NCBI GenBank assembly: GCA_018857735.1
Contig: JABMCL010000354.1
Span: 135,001-199,000 of the forward strand
Direction of reading: 5' to 3'
Length of the DNA stretch: 64,000 nt
Source: Alviniconcha marisindica
Taxonomy: Eukaryota > Mollusca > Gastropoda > Provannidae
Part shown: positions 50,801-63,127 of the stretch, piece after piece
How positions within the stretch are numbered: the first letter of the stretch is position 1
Layout: each line of letters begins with the position of its first letter
The notes under the pieces: generated by a model
The model's input: the letters and a program-made list of their open reading frames with translations, nothing else
Told to the model about the DNA's origin: nothing
Database searches by the model: none
Program-made: the position numbers and the translations under genes

Positions 50801-51893
50801 AGCTGTGGGAACAATGTTTGCATAATTCTGAAAGTAATGAGTATTTGTACACTCATTTTACAAATGGCAACAATGCTCCAGATGATAAACACTGATGTGG
50901 AGAACTTGGAAGTGGAATTCATCTAGGATCTGGAAATTCAGTATTCTTTTTCTGTTTGTTATATTTTAGTATTTGATCTCATGGCACATGTTCAGGACTA
51001 AGCAAGACAGTCTCCTCCAATTCATATTTTCATTGGATGTTTGCATTAAGTAAATACCAAAAATCACTATAAAGAAATGATTTGGAAGCTTCTTTTGTTC
51101 TGCTTAAGTAAATTTGTAAAAGAATAGTTTACACTGAAGGCTTTGGGATACTATTCATCCTTTTGCATTTTGATAGGATGTATAAATGCAAGCAGCATTC
51201 TGATTCTGACAGCATGTATAACTCCTTCACTAAGGAGAGTGCAAGTGAGAAAAACAACACTGGCTAGGTGAAAACAGTAACTGTGTCTGCAGACTTAACT
51301 ATGTTTGCAAGGTTTCCTTCCTCAATGTGAAGAAAGCAACAATATCCTGGTCATGGAGGGTTATACCTAGGATGGAGAAGAAAGAGAAGTCAGAGACTAT
51401 AAAGTATGATTGTCATCGGTCCCATATCTGACATGACACATTGCAAAATAGAAAGAGTGACAGTTCCAATGCTTCCTTGTTTTGTTGTTGTTTTTGTGAG
51501 TGTGTTTTGTTTTTTTACGTTTCCAGTGTTGATGGTTTGAGTGACACCTAACAACTCAGATGTACAGCACTATTTAAACACCCTGGGTTGTGGTATAGTT
51601 TCCTCTTTGTTTCTGCAGACGTACAGGTGCTAGTGGACCAGCTTGGTCATGTCCTGGTGTGGCATGAGAACCGATGGGTGACAGTGTGTGGGAATCAGTG
51701 GGACGCTTCTGATGCAGCAGTTGTGTGTAGACAACTTGGCTTCAACAATGGGCGTGCTTTTAACAGGTCGGGTGATTGACAGATCTTAGATGTCTCATTC
51801 TGTTTCTCTGTCACAATGCCTGTCTCTGTGGATCAGTGTGTGTGACTGTACCTCCCTCTATCTTTCTGGCTCCACATGTGCCCCACTCCCACT

Positions 51894-51945
<52 letters not shown>

Positions 51946-51954
51946 CCTCCCTCC

Positions 51955-52010
<56 letters not shown>

Positions 52011-55000
52011 GTTACCATGTGTGGATTGAATATACAGACTCATTCAGTCACATTTGCAAGGAATTATTCTCTTCATGATCAATCTGGACGAGTTTGTTTT
52101 ACCAAAAAATATAACACAGTCACACTGTATGGCCTGAAACTTACTATCACACAGAAACCACCCTAGATCTCAGTAATTTTGATCTGTGATATTCCAGAGC
52201 TTCATTTTAGATACTTGTTTTTTATTTTTGTGTGTGGATGTTCTGCCCTTTCCAGGAGCGGGAGCTATGTGGTCGGTATGGACCAGGTGAGGCCTGGCGT
52301 CAGCAACTTTGGGTGTCAAGGAAACGAAGATTCCCTGGACCAGTGCAGCTATGATCGTTACCCTGTGTGCACCATGGATGAGCAGGTTGCTGCTGTCACC
52401 TGCTTCCAAAATGGTCAGTGACACGTTGTGATTTTGTTGGGGGAAGTGGGTGCTGAGCACTCTTGCATGAATGTGTGTGTGTGTGTGTGAAGATCAAGAA
52501 TCATTTGATTTCCTTTTCCCCCCTGTTTGGGCATGGAAGATTGCATATTATGTACCCTCAAGCTAATACTCTGTAACAGATATGGATCTGTATGTGAGGA
52601 GGGTTGATCACATAAAATCATAATGTGAATTTATCAGCAGCCAATCTAGTATAATAGTATTATTAAATCCATCAAACTCCGATCAAACAAGAGCAATCAG
52701 ACTGTGAGACACCTTAGCAAAAAAATTACAGTATTTAATCCAAATTAATTGCTATCATTGTAAGATGGGGTAAATGGTTTAAAAGCACATGTAGCAAATG
52801 TAAGCTCACACAATCTTACAGGCTTTGATACATTCAGTATGTATGTCTTTGATTCACCAGCTATCATGCATTTATTCCACCCATTCTTTCTCACTATTTG
52901 AAGATTTTCCGTTTTCAGGTTTTTGAAAATTGCAAAAATTTACAGAATGGTTTGTGGATATTCAGACATAAATAGACTTTTTTCAGATGTTTCTGCCTTG
53001 TTTTCCCCACAATCTTCATTTTTCCAACAGAGTTGAGGTATGAGCTGATACCAGCCAAGCCAGGCGTTCTGTATGGCTACATCAACCTGACACGCGACGG
53101 TCCTGCTGGGCTGGTCTGCTCAAGCTATGCAGGCGATGACGAGGCTAGCAACCTGTGCCGGGCAGCAGGCTTTCGCTATGGGGGGATGCTTTTCCCATTT
53201 GCCTTGGACCCACCGGCACCCACAAATGTGTGGAGGACCCACCTGTACTGTGGGTACCAGAACCAGGACATTGAGGGGTGCGTGTCAGACAGGTGGCAGT
53301 TTGGCCCTCCTGTGCTGTCCAACAACAGTGATGGCATGATGATGGGCTTCGACTGTGACGGCACACGTGGTCACCTGGTGAAGGTGTTCTGTTTCGACAA
53401 GCCAGGTAAGAAGGGGGAGGGGGAATAGCACAATAGGTGAAAGTAGTTAGTTGGAAGACTGATATTTTTGATTGAACTTGAGAGAGAAAAAGATGCATGT
53501 GACACATTATGTTTAGCTTTGCTAATTAATTTTTTTTGCATGATTGTTCTTTGTGTATTTCTTTGTTTCTCACTCTCTCACTTTTCTTTTAGTCCTCTAC
53601 TAATGTGGGGTGGGGTGGGGGGGTTATTAATGTTTTTTCCTTAGCTGTTTGATTTGTTGTTGTTTTTTGGGGAGAAGGGTGTCTGGCTCTGCTTTGTTTC
53701 ATAACTTGTGGGAACAATTATTGTTCATGATGATTAAAGTAAATTAAATTAAATGTTAATCATGGTAAAAGGTGATGTGCTTGGTAATTTAACTAGGTGA
53801 TACTCCAAAGCAGTCTGGTCCTTTCTTTTTCAATAAAGCTTCAAGGGTTAAAGGTTTCAGATCCTCGGTGCACACTGAAGCATAGCATTACTGTGTTAAA
53901 GTTTAGACATTCAGTTCCATGGTTAATTACCTTCACACAGGCATTTAAGAAAGCTATTGTCCATCAATCCAATAGTAGAAAACAAAAATGCAATGGGAAT
54001 CAAAAACATTTTCAAAGACACAGATTTAGAAATGATTAAACAGTTTTGAGCAGAACATTTTAGGGTCACCCCTTTCTCCAACAAAAATGTTTCCCTTCCT
54101 TTTGTTTCCGTGTTTCTATCTGATAAACGTGGCATTTTGGGTTATGTGTTACATATACTTAATTGTTATCATTATTATCTGCCATTAATGTTGCCTAAAG
54201 CTTTAAGAAGGGCATAGGGAAGTGGTATCTCTGTCGTGGCTGCACAGATTAAGGCTAGACACTTCAGTCGCACATACTTCTCATACAGAAGCATGTCAGT
54301 TTTAATGGATGAGTTGCTGCCAGTCTGTTGAATATGCTTGTAAGAAAGATCATGCTATGTATGGTGATTTCCATTTGTCTTTTTCAGTACGTCTCCACAA
54401 CAGTCTGCTGAACTCAACTGGCATCGCTCAGCTGTTCAATAAAGGAGAGGACAGCGGGTATCATGGGAGACAGTACCTGACAATTTGCCGAGATGGTTTT
54501 GACAACTTTGCAGCCTCCCTCTTCTGCACAAGTCTCGGCCTTGGGTTTGAAAATGGCACATCTCTTGACTACCAGCCATTCAGTTTCTACATTGACATGA
54601 ACAACTTTTTCAACGTGTCCTGCGATGGTGGAGCAACAGACTTTGGGAATTGCAGCATCATGAGGTCAACAAATGACCACTGTGCCACAGGTGCTGCCGT
54701 TGTCAGGTGTATGCCCCAGCCTGAATTGGATGCAGGTATGCTAGCTAAACATGGTCACTTTGTGTAGTTGTATTTCTGAGGGGCACTCACACACAAAGCT
54801 TCACTTTCTGGCCCTTCCCTTTATGCCACTGAAGGGGCACTATACTGGGGCTACTACTTACCTCTGCACAGCTGTCTACCGAAATCACCCCTCTAAGTCT
54901 GACACTGTTAGCGCACTCCATAATATTTGCCCCAATTCTTTTTCGTTTTAAGACCGGAAGCAACATAGCATCAAAGCATGCATGTAAACGTCAGGTGGGT

Positions 55001-58000
55001 CCACCCCTAGGCCTAGGTAAAAAAAATAGTTCTGGGTTGATTCAAACTATTTGGGTTTTATCTGTGCTACTGCTAGCATAAGTACTGTGAGTGGTTATAA
55101 AAGAAATGCAGCCTGATATAATTTGCTTACAAACTCACTGCCATTTGAGCATCAACGAAAAACTTGTCACTCAGCTGGCAGTTTTAGAGACCGATTATGT
55201 ACCCAGTTATGGCAGTGGTTTGAAAAAGGATGTTGTAAACCAATGCTTGGAGTTTGCCTTTCACCATCTGAACATGCTCTGACAGCCTCTTCCCCCAGAG
55301 ACTGGCCAACCTGGATTTCATGCAATGGACAAACAAGGATTTGAATGCAAAATACAAGTAAAGGAATGGGTGTCAGTAATTATGCAACTTTTTACAGCAA
55401 TGCATAGATGTTGAAAGCTGTCACAAAACCTCTACTGGTGGAAGACTTATTCACTGATCTACCTCCATTCCACACACAGTTACTTAGCTTCACATGTACT
55501 CTACTGTGCATGGAGGACATTTGAGAAACATGCCCAGTGTGTGGAAGAATGAACAGCTTTGCCATGTTTTACACACGAGTAAAACAGCTGAGGTTCTTGG
55601 GTAATTAGCCCAGGGGTCACGCTGATTGCAAAATTTTGCGTAAATATTGCATTTTTCAGGTGCCGTACGCATTTTAGCCACATCGCTGCATCACCGTATG
55701 CAAAATGACAACACAGATTAAACAAGTTATGCCTCACTGGTGGATGCCGTGTCACTCAACACTAGATCTACTTGCAAACTCAGGGTCATCTCAGTCGTTC
55801 AAGTCCAGTCATTGAAGGCGGGATCTGGACAGCAAAATAAATGCATAACTCCTCATAAGCTACCATAATTTTTGGACTATAAGGCAACAGTGAAACTTTT
55901 CCTAAAATCTTATCCATGCACCATATTGTCAGTAGCTCCCTGTCTGGGAATAAAATTCGCATACTTTTTCAAAAAAAGAAAACGATTAATTTGAAACCAA
56001 ATTCAAACGAACCCGTATAGATCTGGAAGAAGATTGGTTCCCATATCAGACTGGCCAGACATTTTACCGAACTGATCTGATATTTTCCGGTCATTCGACG
56101 GAGGACACAATCCCAGATATGGAATCTGGAACCAAGCAATATGCCTACTTTGTCAGTGTGTAATATTATCAGAATTTACTCAAAGGTAGAAGACTACAAA
56201 ATCGAAAACAAAACATGCGTCAACACCGAATACGATTGAGAGAAAATGGCTGCAGCCTCGACTTCAACTTTATCTCATTACTAAATCCCACAGTAGATGA
56301 GAACTGGGTTTGCCGACATCGTCTGCTGCAGTTCTTCCTTTAAAAATGATGCCATGTACGATGTTCCAATCTATTCGAACTTTTTCTGTGAACAGCAAAT
56401 TTACTGTACGTTGCCACATTTTTTGTGCACGGATAGACCTTTTTACTATTTTCATCTGCTCACTTTATAGACCGTGAGCTACAATCAGGTTACTTGATCA
56501 TTTTGGCTTTGTAATGTGCGTTAATTCTAGGTTATACTGTCCGCATTTTGTGTGCCATTGACGCAAAATACGTAATGTTTCGCGTCAGTTGACACAAATC
56601 TCTGAAAGGCAGCGTGACCCCTGTAGTCTGATGCCACCAAGTTGCTAAGCTTTGGCTTAGTTCAGCATGCAATTGCTAGACAGGTTCACATACCAGCTGG
56701 CAGTCAGCAAGCTGTTTGCCAAGCATTCAGACAAACAGCTAGGAAATGTCAAAGCTACCAACAAGAGTGATTGTCTGCAGTATCAAATGATTTGCCAAAT
56801 AAATCATTGTCAGTTTTTGAAATCGTTATCTGACTTTATTTGATGAGAGTATGACACTGTTGATGAATAGATGAGAGTATTACACTCCTCATTTCTCAAA
56901 GTTGTTTGACTTTCTTTGGCTTGAGTAAGTAAGTAAGTTGGTGTTTTATGCCCAGTTAACCGGTACGGTTATATCAGGGCGATTCTTTGGCTTGAGCATA
57001 TGATACATGTAACAGGGTTACAACACCAGAGACCTGAATCGCCTGCTTTGATGACTTCCAGTGAGTAAATAACAAAGTATGTGTACATTCCATTAAGGTC
57101 ACATCTTCATCTGTTGCTTTTCTTCCAGCAGCTGAGATGACAGTTAAACTTGACCAGGACCATAAGACAGTCATGGTCTACCGAAATGGCCAGTGGGGCT
57201 ATGTCTGCAAAGACCAGTGGACGGATGCAGAGGCTGAAACGGTCTGCAGGGGCCTGAACTACACCAACGGCGTCAGTGCACAAAGGTCATCCGGCTCAGC
57301 CATGTCTCCTTTCCTGCTTCACAATGTCAGCTGTGGGAGCGAGGCTGGGGCACTGAACCAATGTCACTTTGACGATGTCAACTCTGATGTGTGTCGGTAT
57401 TTGGAGCCAGCCGCCGTTTTATGCTACAATGAAGGAGACTGTGAGTATTGCAGTAAAACTTAACTAAGGTGAAAATTCTCTGAAGACAAATAAGAAACTT
57501 TTGAAGGCATGGTGGCAGTAGTCTCAAACAGGTGAAACTGAAAAATATAAAACACATGTTTTCTTGACAAGTTGAACTTAGTGGATAAATCAGTTCAAAG
57601 TTTGGAGGACTGTTACATAATGTGGTGATGCTTATATGCAGATATAATAGAGTTTCAGCATAATTATAATTTTAAAGGAAATAATCAGTATCCTGCCACA
57701 GCAGGTAGGATTTGTCCTTGATGCTGTTTAAGCGAGGTCTGTAAAACTGCCTGATAATATTTAGCTGAAATAAGTGATAGCCACCTATAGTGCTTTGCAC
57801 ACTTGCTCCAGGTTTGGTGATGTGGGCTCATTTTGAGATCCATCGGTTAGAAACAGTTTTATTTTCCCATTTTGAAAGTAAGCCAGTTGAGTGTTTTGCT
57901 CTTCAGCACATTAGTTGCCTATATCATTCAGTTACGGTGAGGAACAAAATTTACCAACTTGCTACTGACGAAAAACAGATAGGAGTTTGTGTTGTGTTGT

Positions 58001-61000
58001 TATTTTTTGGGTGGTGGGGGAAGATTTTCTAAATTCTGCCCAGCAAACATAAGACCTCTGTCACTTTCACATTATAGGTTTTCTTGTTGTTTTTTATCGT
58101 GCTTGTTGTTTATCACGCTTATCACCATTGTGCAATCTGTTTTTTCTCCCAATTAGTACCAACCTACTCACTCCACAACGGAAACGACACAAACTCCACA
58201 TATGGCTGGGTGCACGTAAGAGTTAACCAAACAGAAGGCCGCCTCTGCAGCAATTTTTACTCAGACATCTACTACAGAGTCTTGTGTCGTCAGCTTGGCT
58301 TCATCGATGGGGATGAATATCATGCCAGCTTGCCGCAGCAGGAGGAAAGTCTGCCATTTTGGATGGCCCATTATGACAGATGTGACAGAGACAGCACCAA
58401 TTTGGAGACTTGTCGGGTGGGACAGTTTGAAAAAGGAGAAATGACAACAGCTTCTGCCAGTTCAGACAGAGAAAACTACACTGTGACAACTGAGCCTTAC
58501 TGTTACCAAAATGCTATCAAGGCTTTCTGCTATAGTAAATCAGGTAAGGTATCTGCATTTTCGTGCATGCATGTTGTGTGTGGATGTGTGCATGCCTGTG
58601 TGAGAACTTTCTACTGGTATGCAGCTGCTTGCATAAAAGTCAGTTTTCAGAAATGGTAGCAGGTGCACACATTTATAGTGGTTTTTTTCCCTGTTCCCAC
58701 TGTACATGTTACTTGCCAAGTGTCAAGTTGTAAGTGTTGCTTTGTCTTAAACAAGACTAGTTGTTATTTCAGCCATGATGATTTCTTCAAGAGTGTTGAT
58801 GCAAATAGGTGGTGATCTTTGAACACTGTGCTAGTAGTTATTTGGACTGTGAAGATTTTAGTGTCATCAGGAGGCTAGGTTGGTGTCAGGCTCTCAGCCT
58901 GGTGCTCCATCATCGCAGAGGTGTCTGGTTCAGTAGTGACAGGAGCAGCCACTGCAGAGAGTGGCCGCTGCTCTTCAACAAATTGGATCCCTTACCACCT
59001 GCTGTCATAATGAGAGCAGGTGACTGCCTTCAGGCTGCACGCATGCCACATCCATCTGAATTACCACCCCTTTGATGCCAAGTTTAGAATCGGTCACTCT
59101 GAACTCAGCTCCTGTCAGATCAGCAGTATTTTCCATAGAACATCTGCTGCAGGCAGTAGGCCTACTACCACATGACAGCCTAGGGCGTCATTTCTGGCCG
59201 GTGGAGACTTTGGTGGTGAGGAAGCTTTTCAGCAGTCTGGATATCTTGCAGTGCGCAGCAGCCTTCACGTTGAGAACCTGTTTCTGTTTGAGTGATTACA
59301 AGAAGAAAGAAGCCTGGCCTAATTTTACACTGCATTTTGTCTTCTGGTGTAATGGGGAAATCAGACTGGTATTTAGTCCCTCAGAGCATAGGTAAAAAGC
59401 TTCTCAAGTCTGTATGCTTCTGGCTCCACACATGAAACGTAGTGGCTGGGAGAGTTCTGCTAGTCCGCTGGCAGCTTTAGTTGTCATGGAACACTGGACC
59501 AGTGGGAGGTTTGAGCCCTGAGCGGGGTTGCCTCTCAAGTACATGGTCTTTTTTATTTATCCACTGTGTGTCATTTCCACCTGTCTGTCTGCAGTGCGTG
59601 TCCACTCTGGCAACTTCAATACCAGCGGCATAGTGGAGGTGGCCATGGACCAGCAGTACTACCCTGTCTGCACCCCAGCCTCTGCGTACACCCAGGAAAC
59701 TGCCAATGTGGCATGCCACCATCTCACTGGCTCACCCACCTCCTCGGCCATCAGAGTGAAAAGGAGCATCTTCGGTTCCCTGGCTAATTCAGTCCTGCAC
59801 GCCAACTTCTCCTGCACTGGGACAGAGCAGACGCTGCAGCAGTGCATGACCGATGTCCAGACCACCCATCAGTCATCTGGCGGGTACTGCTCATACCCAG
59901 AGATAATGGTGGCTGTGGTGTGCTACGAAGGAGCCAGACCAGCAGGTAGGGTGGTAGCCTGTGATAATAGTCTAGTGAAGAAGGATGCAGTTGTAATGAC
60001 AATGCAGAGCTAGAGGAAACCTTGTAAGATCACCCTGAAACATAATGCAGAAGTGGTGTTTTAGAAACAGTTGTCCTTGATGAGGGCTTTGTTGACATGG
60101 GAAGGGAGAGGTTTCACAAAAAGTGGTCTTAAAAGGGGGTGGTCCTGTCATCCAGGCATTCCACTGTAGTGTTCTTGCTAATGATAGGTTATAGTCTCAT
60201 GATGGTTGTATGATACTAACGATAGCAGTAGAAGAGGTACCACAGAAATATTGAGGATGTTCTGGATAATTTTAGAATTGGGTTTTCAACACCCAGTCAA
60301 CCATGATGGTATGATATTTAGGGGTGCTTATGAAAATAAGCAAAGAGGAGAGAGTGAATTAACTCATTCACTGCCAATAAGAAAAACAGGATGCGAGCAA
60401 AGGGTTTTTAGTATACCTAGAAGGTATGTTCAGTTTCCAAGCACAGTCCTTCTGTGGGAGCAAAGCCTGGTGACACAAAAGAAAGGGATTTCTGTTGAAA
60501 ACAAAATGGTTCAAGTGCCCCTTCTACACACTGTTATGATACTGTTGGTACTAGTAGTCCAAAGTTTTGTGAGAGAAGGAGCAGTTTTAATGGTCCCAGC
60601 TGTTCTGCTGTCACAGTGCTTCGCTTTGAGGGGTGAGTGTTGGACAGTCAGCCCTTAGTTTATGTGTAAAGGAAAACTGTGTGTGTTTTTAACAAAGTTG
60701 AGTTACCTCTGCTTAGGTTGGTGGGTTGTGACTGAAAACATTTTGTGCTGTTCCTGTTGGAATCTTGAAGGCAGTGATGATGGGAGTGTAGGCACACTAG
60801 CTGTCCTAGATGCAGACTGGTCAGTCATTACCAGATCTGGAGGGGTCTTTGACCTTATGAATATTAATGAGTTATGTCTATCAGTTCCAGCTACTGTTGG
60901 CTGCCTGCTCAGCTACTGTGCAGCTCAGTTGGCCATATTATGCAAATGCAATGAAAGAATGTGAAGAGTGTTAGAATTTGTCACATGGCGTTGGTGTGCA

Positions 61001-63082
61001 GTGCTCAAAGGGTGTATGGTTCTGGGCTTGAAGTGGTGAGAGAACTACTGTATTTAGGACTATAAATGACGAAAAATAGAATCTGATACTAACAGGTGCT
61101 GTAGTATAATTCGTGCCTTAACATTAACACTTTAGTTTTTTTTTGTTGGGGACTTGCAGCTGGGTGACACTTTCAACAACAAAAAATAGTTATACTAACA
61201 GTAATGCAATACAGCTTTTTGTGAGGGTACTCCACGTTAGCTTTTGGTTTGTTGGTGCTCAGCTTTGTGTTTAGAAGTCATGTCTGTTGGAAATACTTTT
61301 TTATAATGTACATTTAAACCAGCTAAAATGCTAGTGTTTGAAGCTTTCCATAAGTTAGTTACTAACTTCAGACTTTCTGAATATTATGTAAACAGTAAAC
61401 GTTTTGTGAGATTTTGTTCATACCCAAGAAGAATATTTAGCTGATATGAATGTTTTTGAGCTTAATTCTTAGACCAGCCCTTGTAAATAAGGAACAAGGT
61501 TGAGTCTGCAGTGTCCACCCTGTTGTTGCAGATGGAATAACAGAGTGGGACGTTGGCAGTGACGGCAGCGTCCTGGTGAAACAGTTTGGCCTGTGGGGTC
61601 ATGTCTGTGCTGCAACCTGGACCAATGATGAAGCATCTGCTGTCTGCAAGACTCTGGGTCACTTTGCTGGGGTTGTCAGCTGGGGCAGTTCATACGGCAC
61701 CCACCTGCCTACCTGGGTGGACGACATGGATTGTCCAGCCGGTGCTTCTGATGTTTCGGATTGCCAGGTCACAATGATGAACTACAGCATACCCGATGGG
61801 CAAGACTACACCTCTTGTGATGGTCGACATGCAGTGTGCTATGAGGAGGGAGATGGTAAGAGATTAGAAGTGTATGTGTGGTACATGTAGCAGCATTGAC
61901 AAAAATATGTCTCCCTGTTCAACTCTTATTTGGAAAAAGACAAGAACCAGTTTGTATTTTGTGCGTTGTTTCTCAAAATGTTATTGGTACCTCTCTGGAG
62001 ACAGTTGCTGTTAAGCAAAATATTTATTGTGTTGAGAGTTCTTAGTTTACTTTTGGCTATAGTAATCTTCATGGCATTACTGCTGTTTTTTGACTAGATA
62101 GCAATAGTGATTGTTCATAAGATTAAAAGCTCCAACTGTGTCATTTGTGATGTTTGTAGTGCATGTGTTTTAAAGTGTACACTGTGTGCTATTGTTATTA
62201 TCATTTTACAAAGATATGTCTTATTTTTGTGCTAGAATGGCATGGGGTTCCTGTAAACTCTCCTCCCCCCCCCCCCCCCCCCCCCCCTTGTGTAAAGTGC
62301 GCAGAACAGTGCTGTCCTAGTCAATGGAAATGCGCCTACAAATGCTATTAATTATTATTTAAAACAAACTCCATTACTGAAATCCCAGTAGCCCAGTAGT
62401 CAGAGTGCAGCTGCCAGACTGGTGGGTAACACTGCTTTTGTGTGTATGACAATATAGGTGTAGGGAAACCTCACCCTGTTTTGGGTGAACTTCACGGCTA
62501 TTCCGAGGAACACTCAAAATCAAAGACAGAATGAGAGAATAAAATGAACAGGTGCAGTTCTATTTACCCACTACCTTCTGTGGTGCAGCCAAAGATGCTG
62601 GCGTAGGGTTGGCAGAACGGACCCCATGGAAAATGGTCATTTCCTGTTTCAGTGCCAAGGATGTTCTTTGTGGACAACAGAGACCTTAGCCCCTCCAACT
62701 CCCAGGGACGTTTAGCGGTGGAGTACAACGGAACAGCAGGCTACTTTTGCAGCTACTCAGCAGTGCACAACAGTGGGGGTCCCAGCACACTGTGTCGTCT
62801 GATGGGATTCCCTCGTGGTGGTCAGAAGCTGGATGCCGGTGTGGCTGCAAAACTGCCAGATCCACAAACCTTCCCCCAGAGCTGGAGTGGGGATCTCCGG
62901 TGTGGGCAGTGGGATCGCAGAGTGCATTTCCTGTTCTGCCTTTCCAACTGGCGACAAGCAGCGACATATGACAGCGTGTACAATGAGTTTGGCATGTCCG
63001 GCGAGGCAAGCTTGTCACACTGTGGACAGAATATACCGGCCATCTCCTGCTTTGAAGAGGACTGTGAGTTGCTTTGTCATTA

Positions 63083-63127
<45 letters not shown>

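Noticed and set aside
50794..51618. A missing module C of repeat 8
   Set aside because: No phase-compatible exon with the expected Cys pattern was found; SRCR 1 joins directly in phase 1.
55091..55282. Frame with [13 protein letters not shown] resembling an APE endonuclease motif of LINEs
   Set aside because: Lacks the catalytic Glu after LQ, is short, and no neighbouring retrotransposon motifs are seen; too weak to call.
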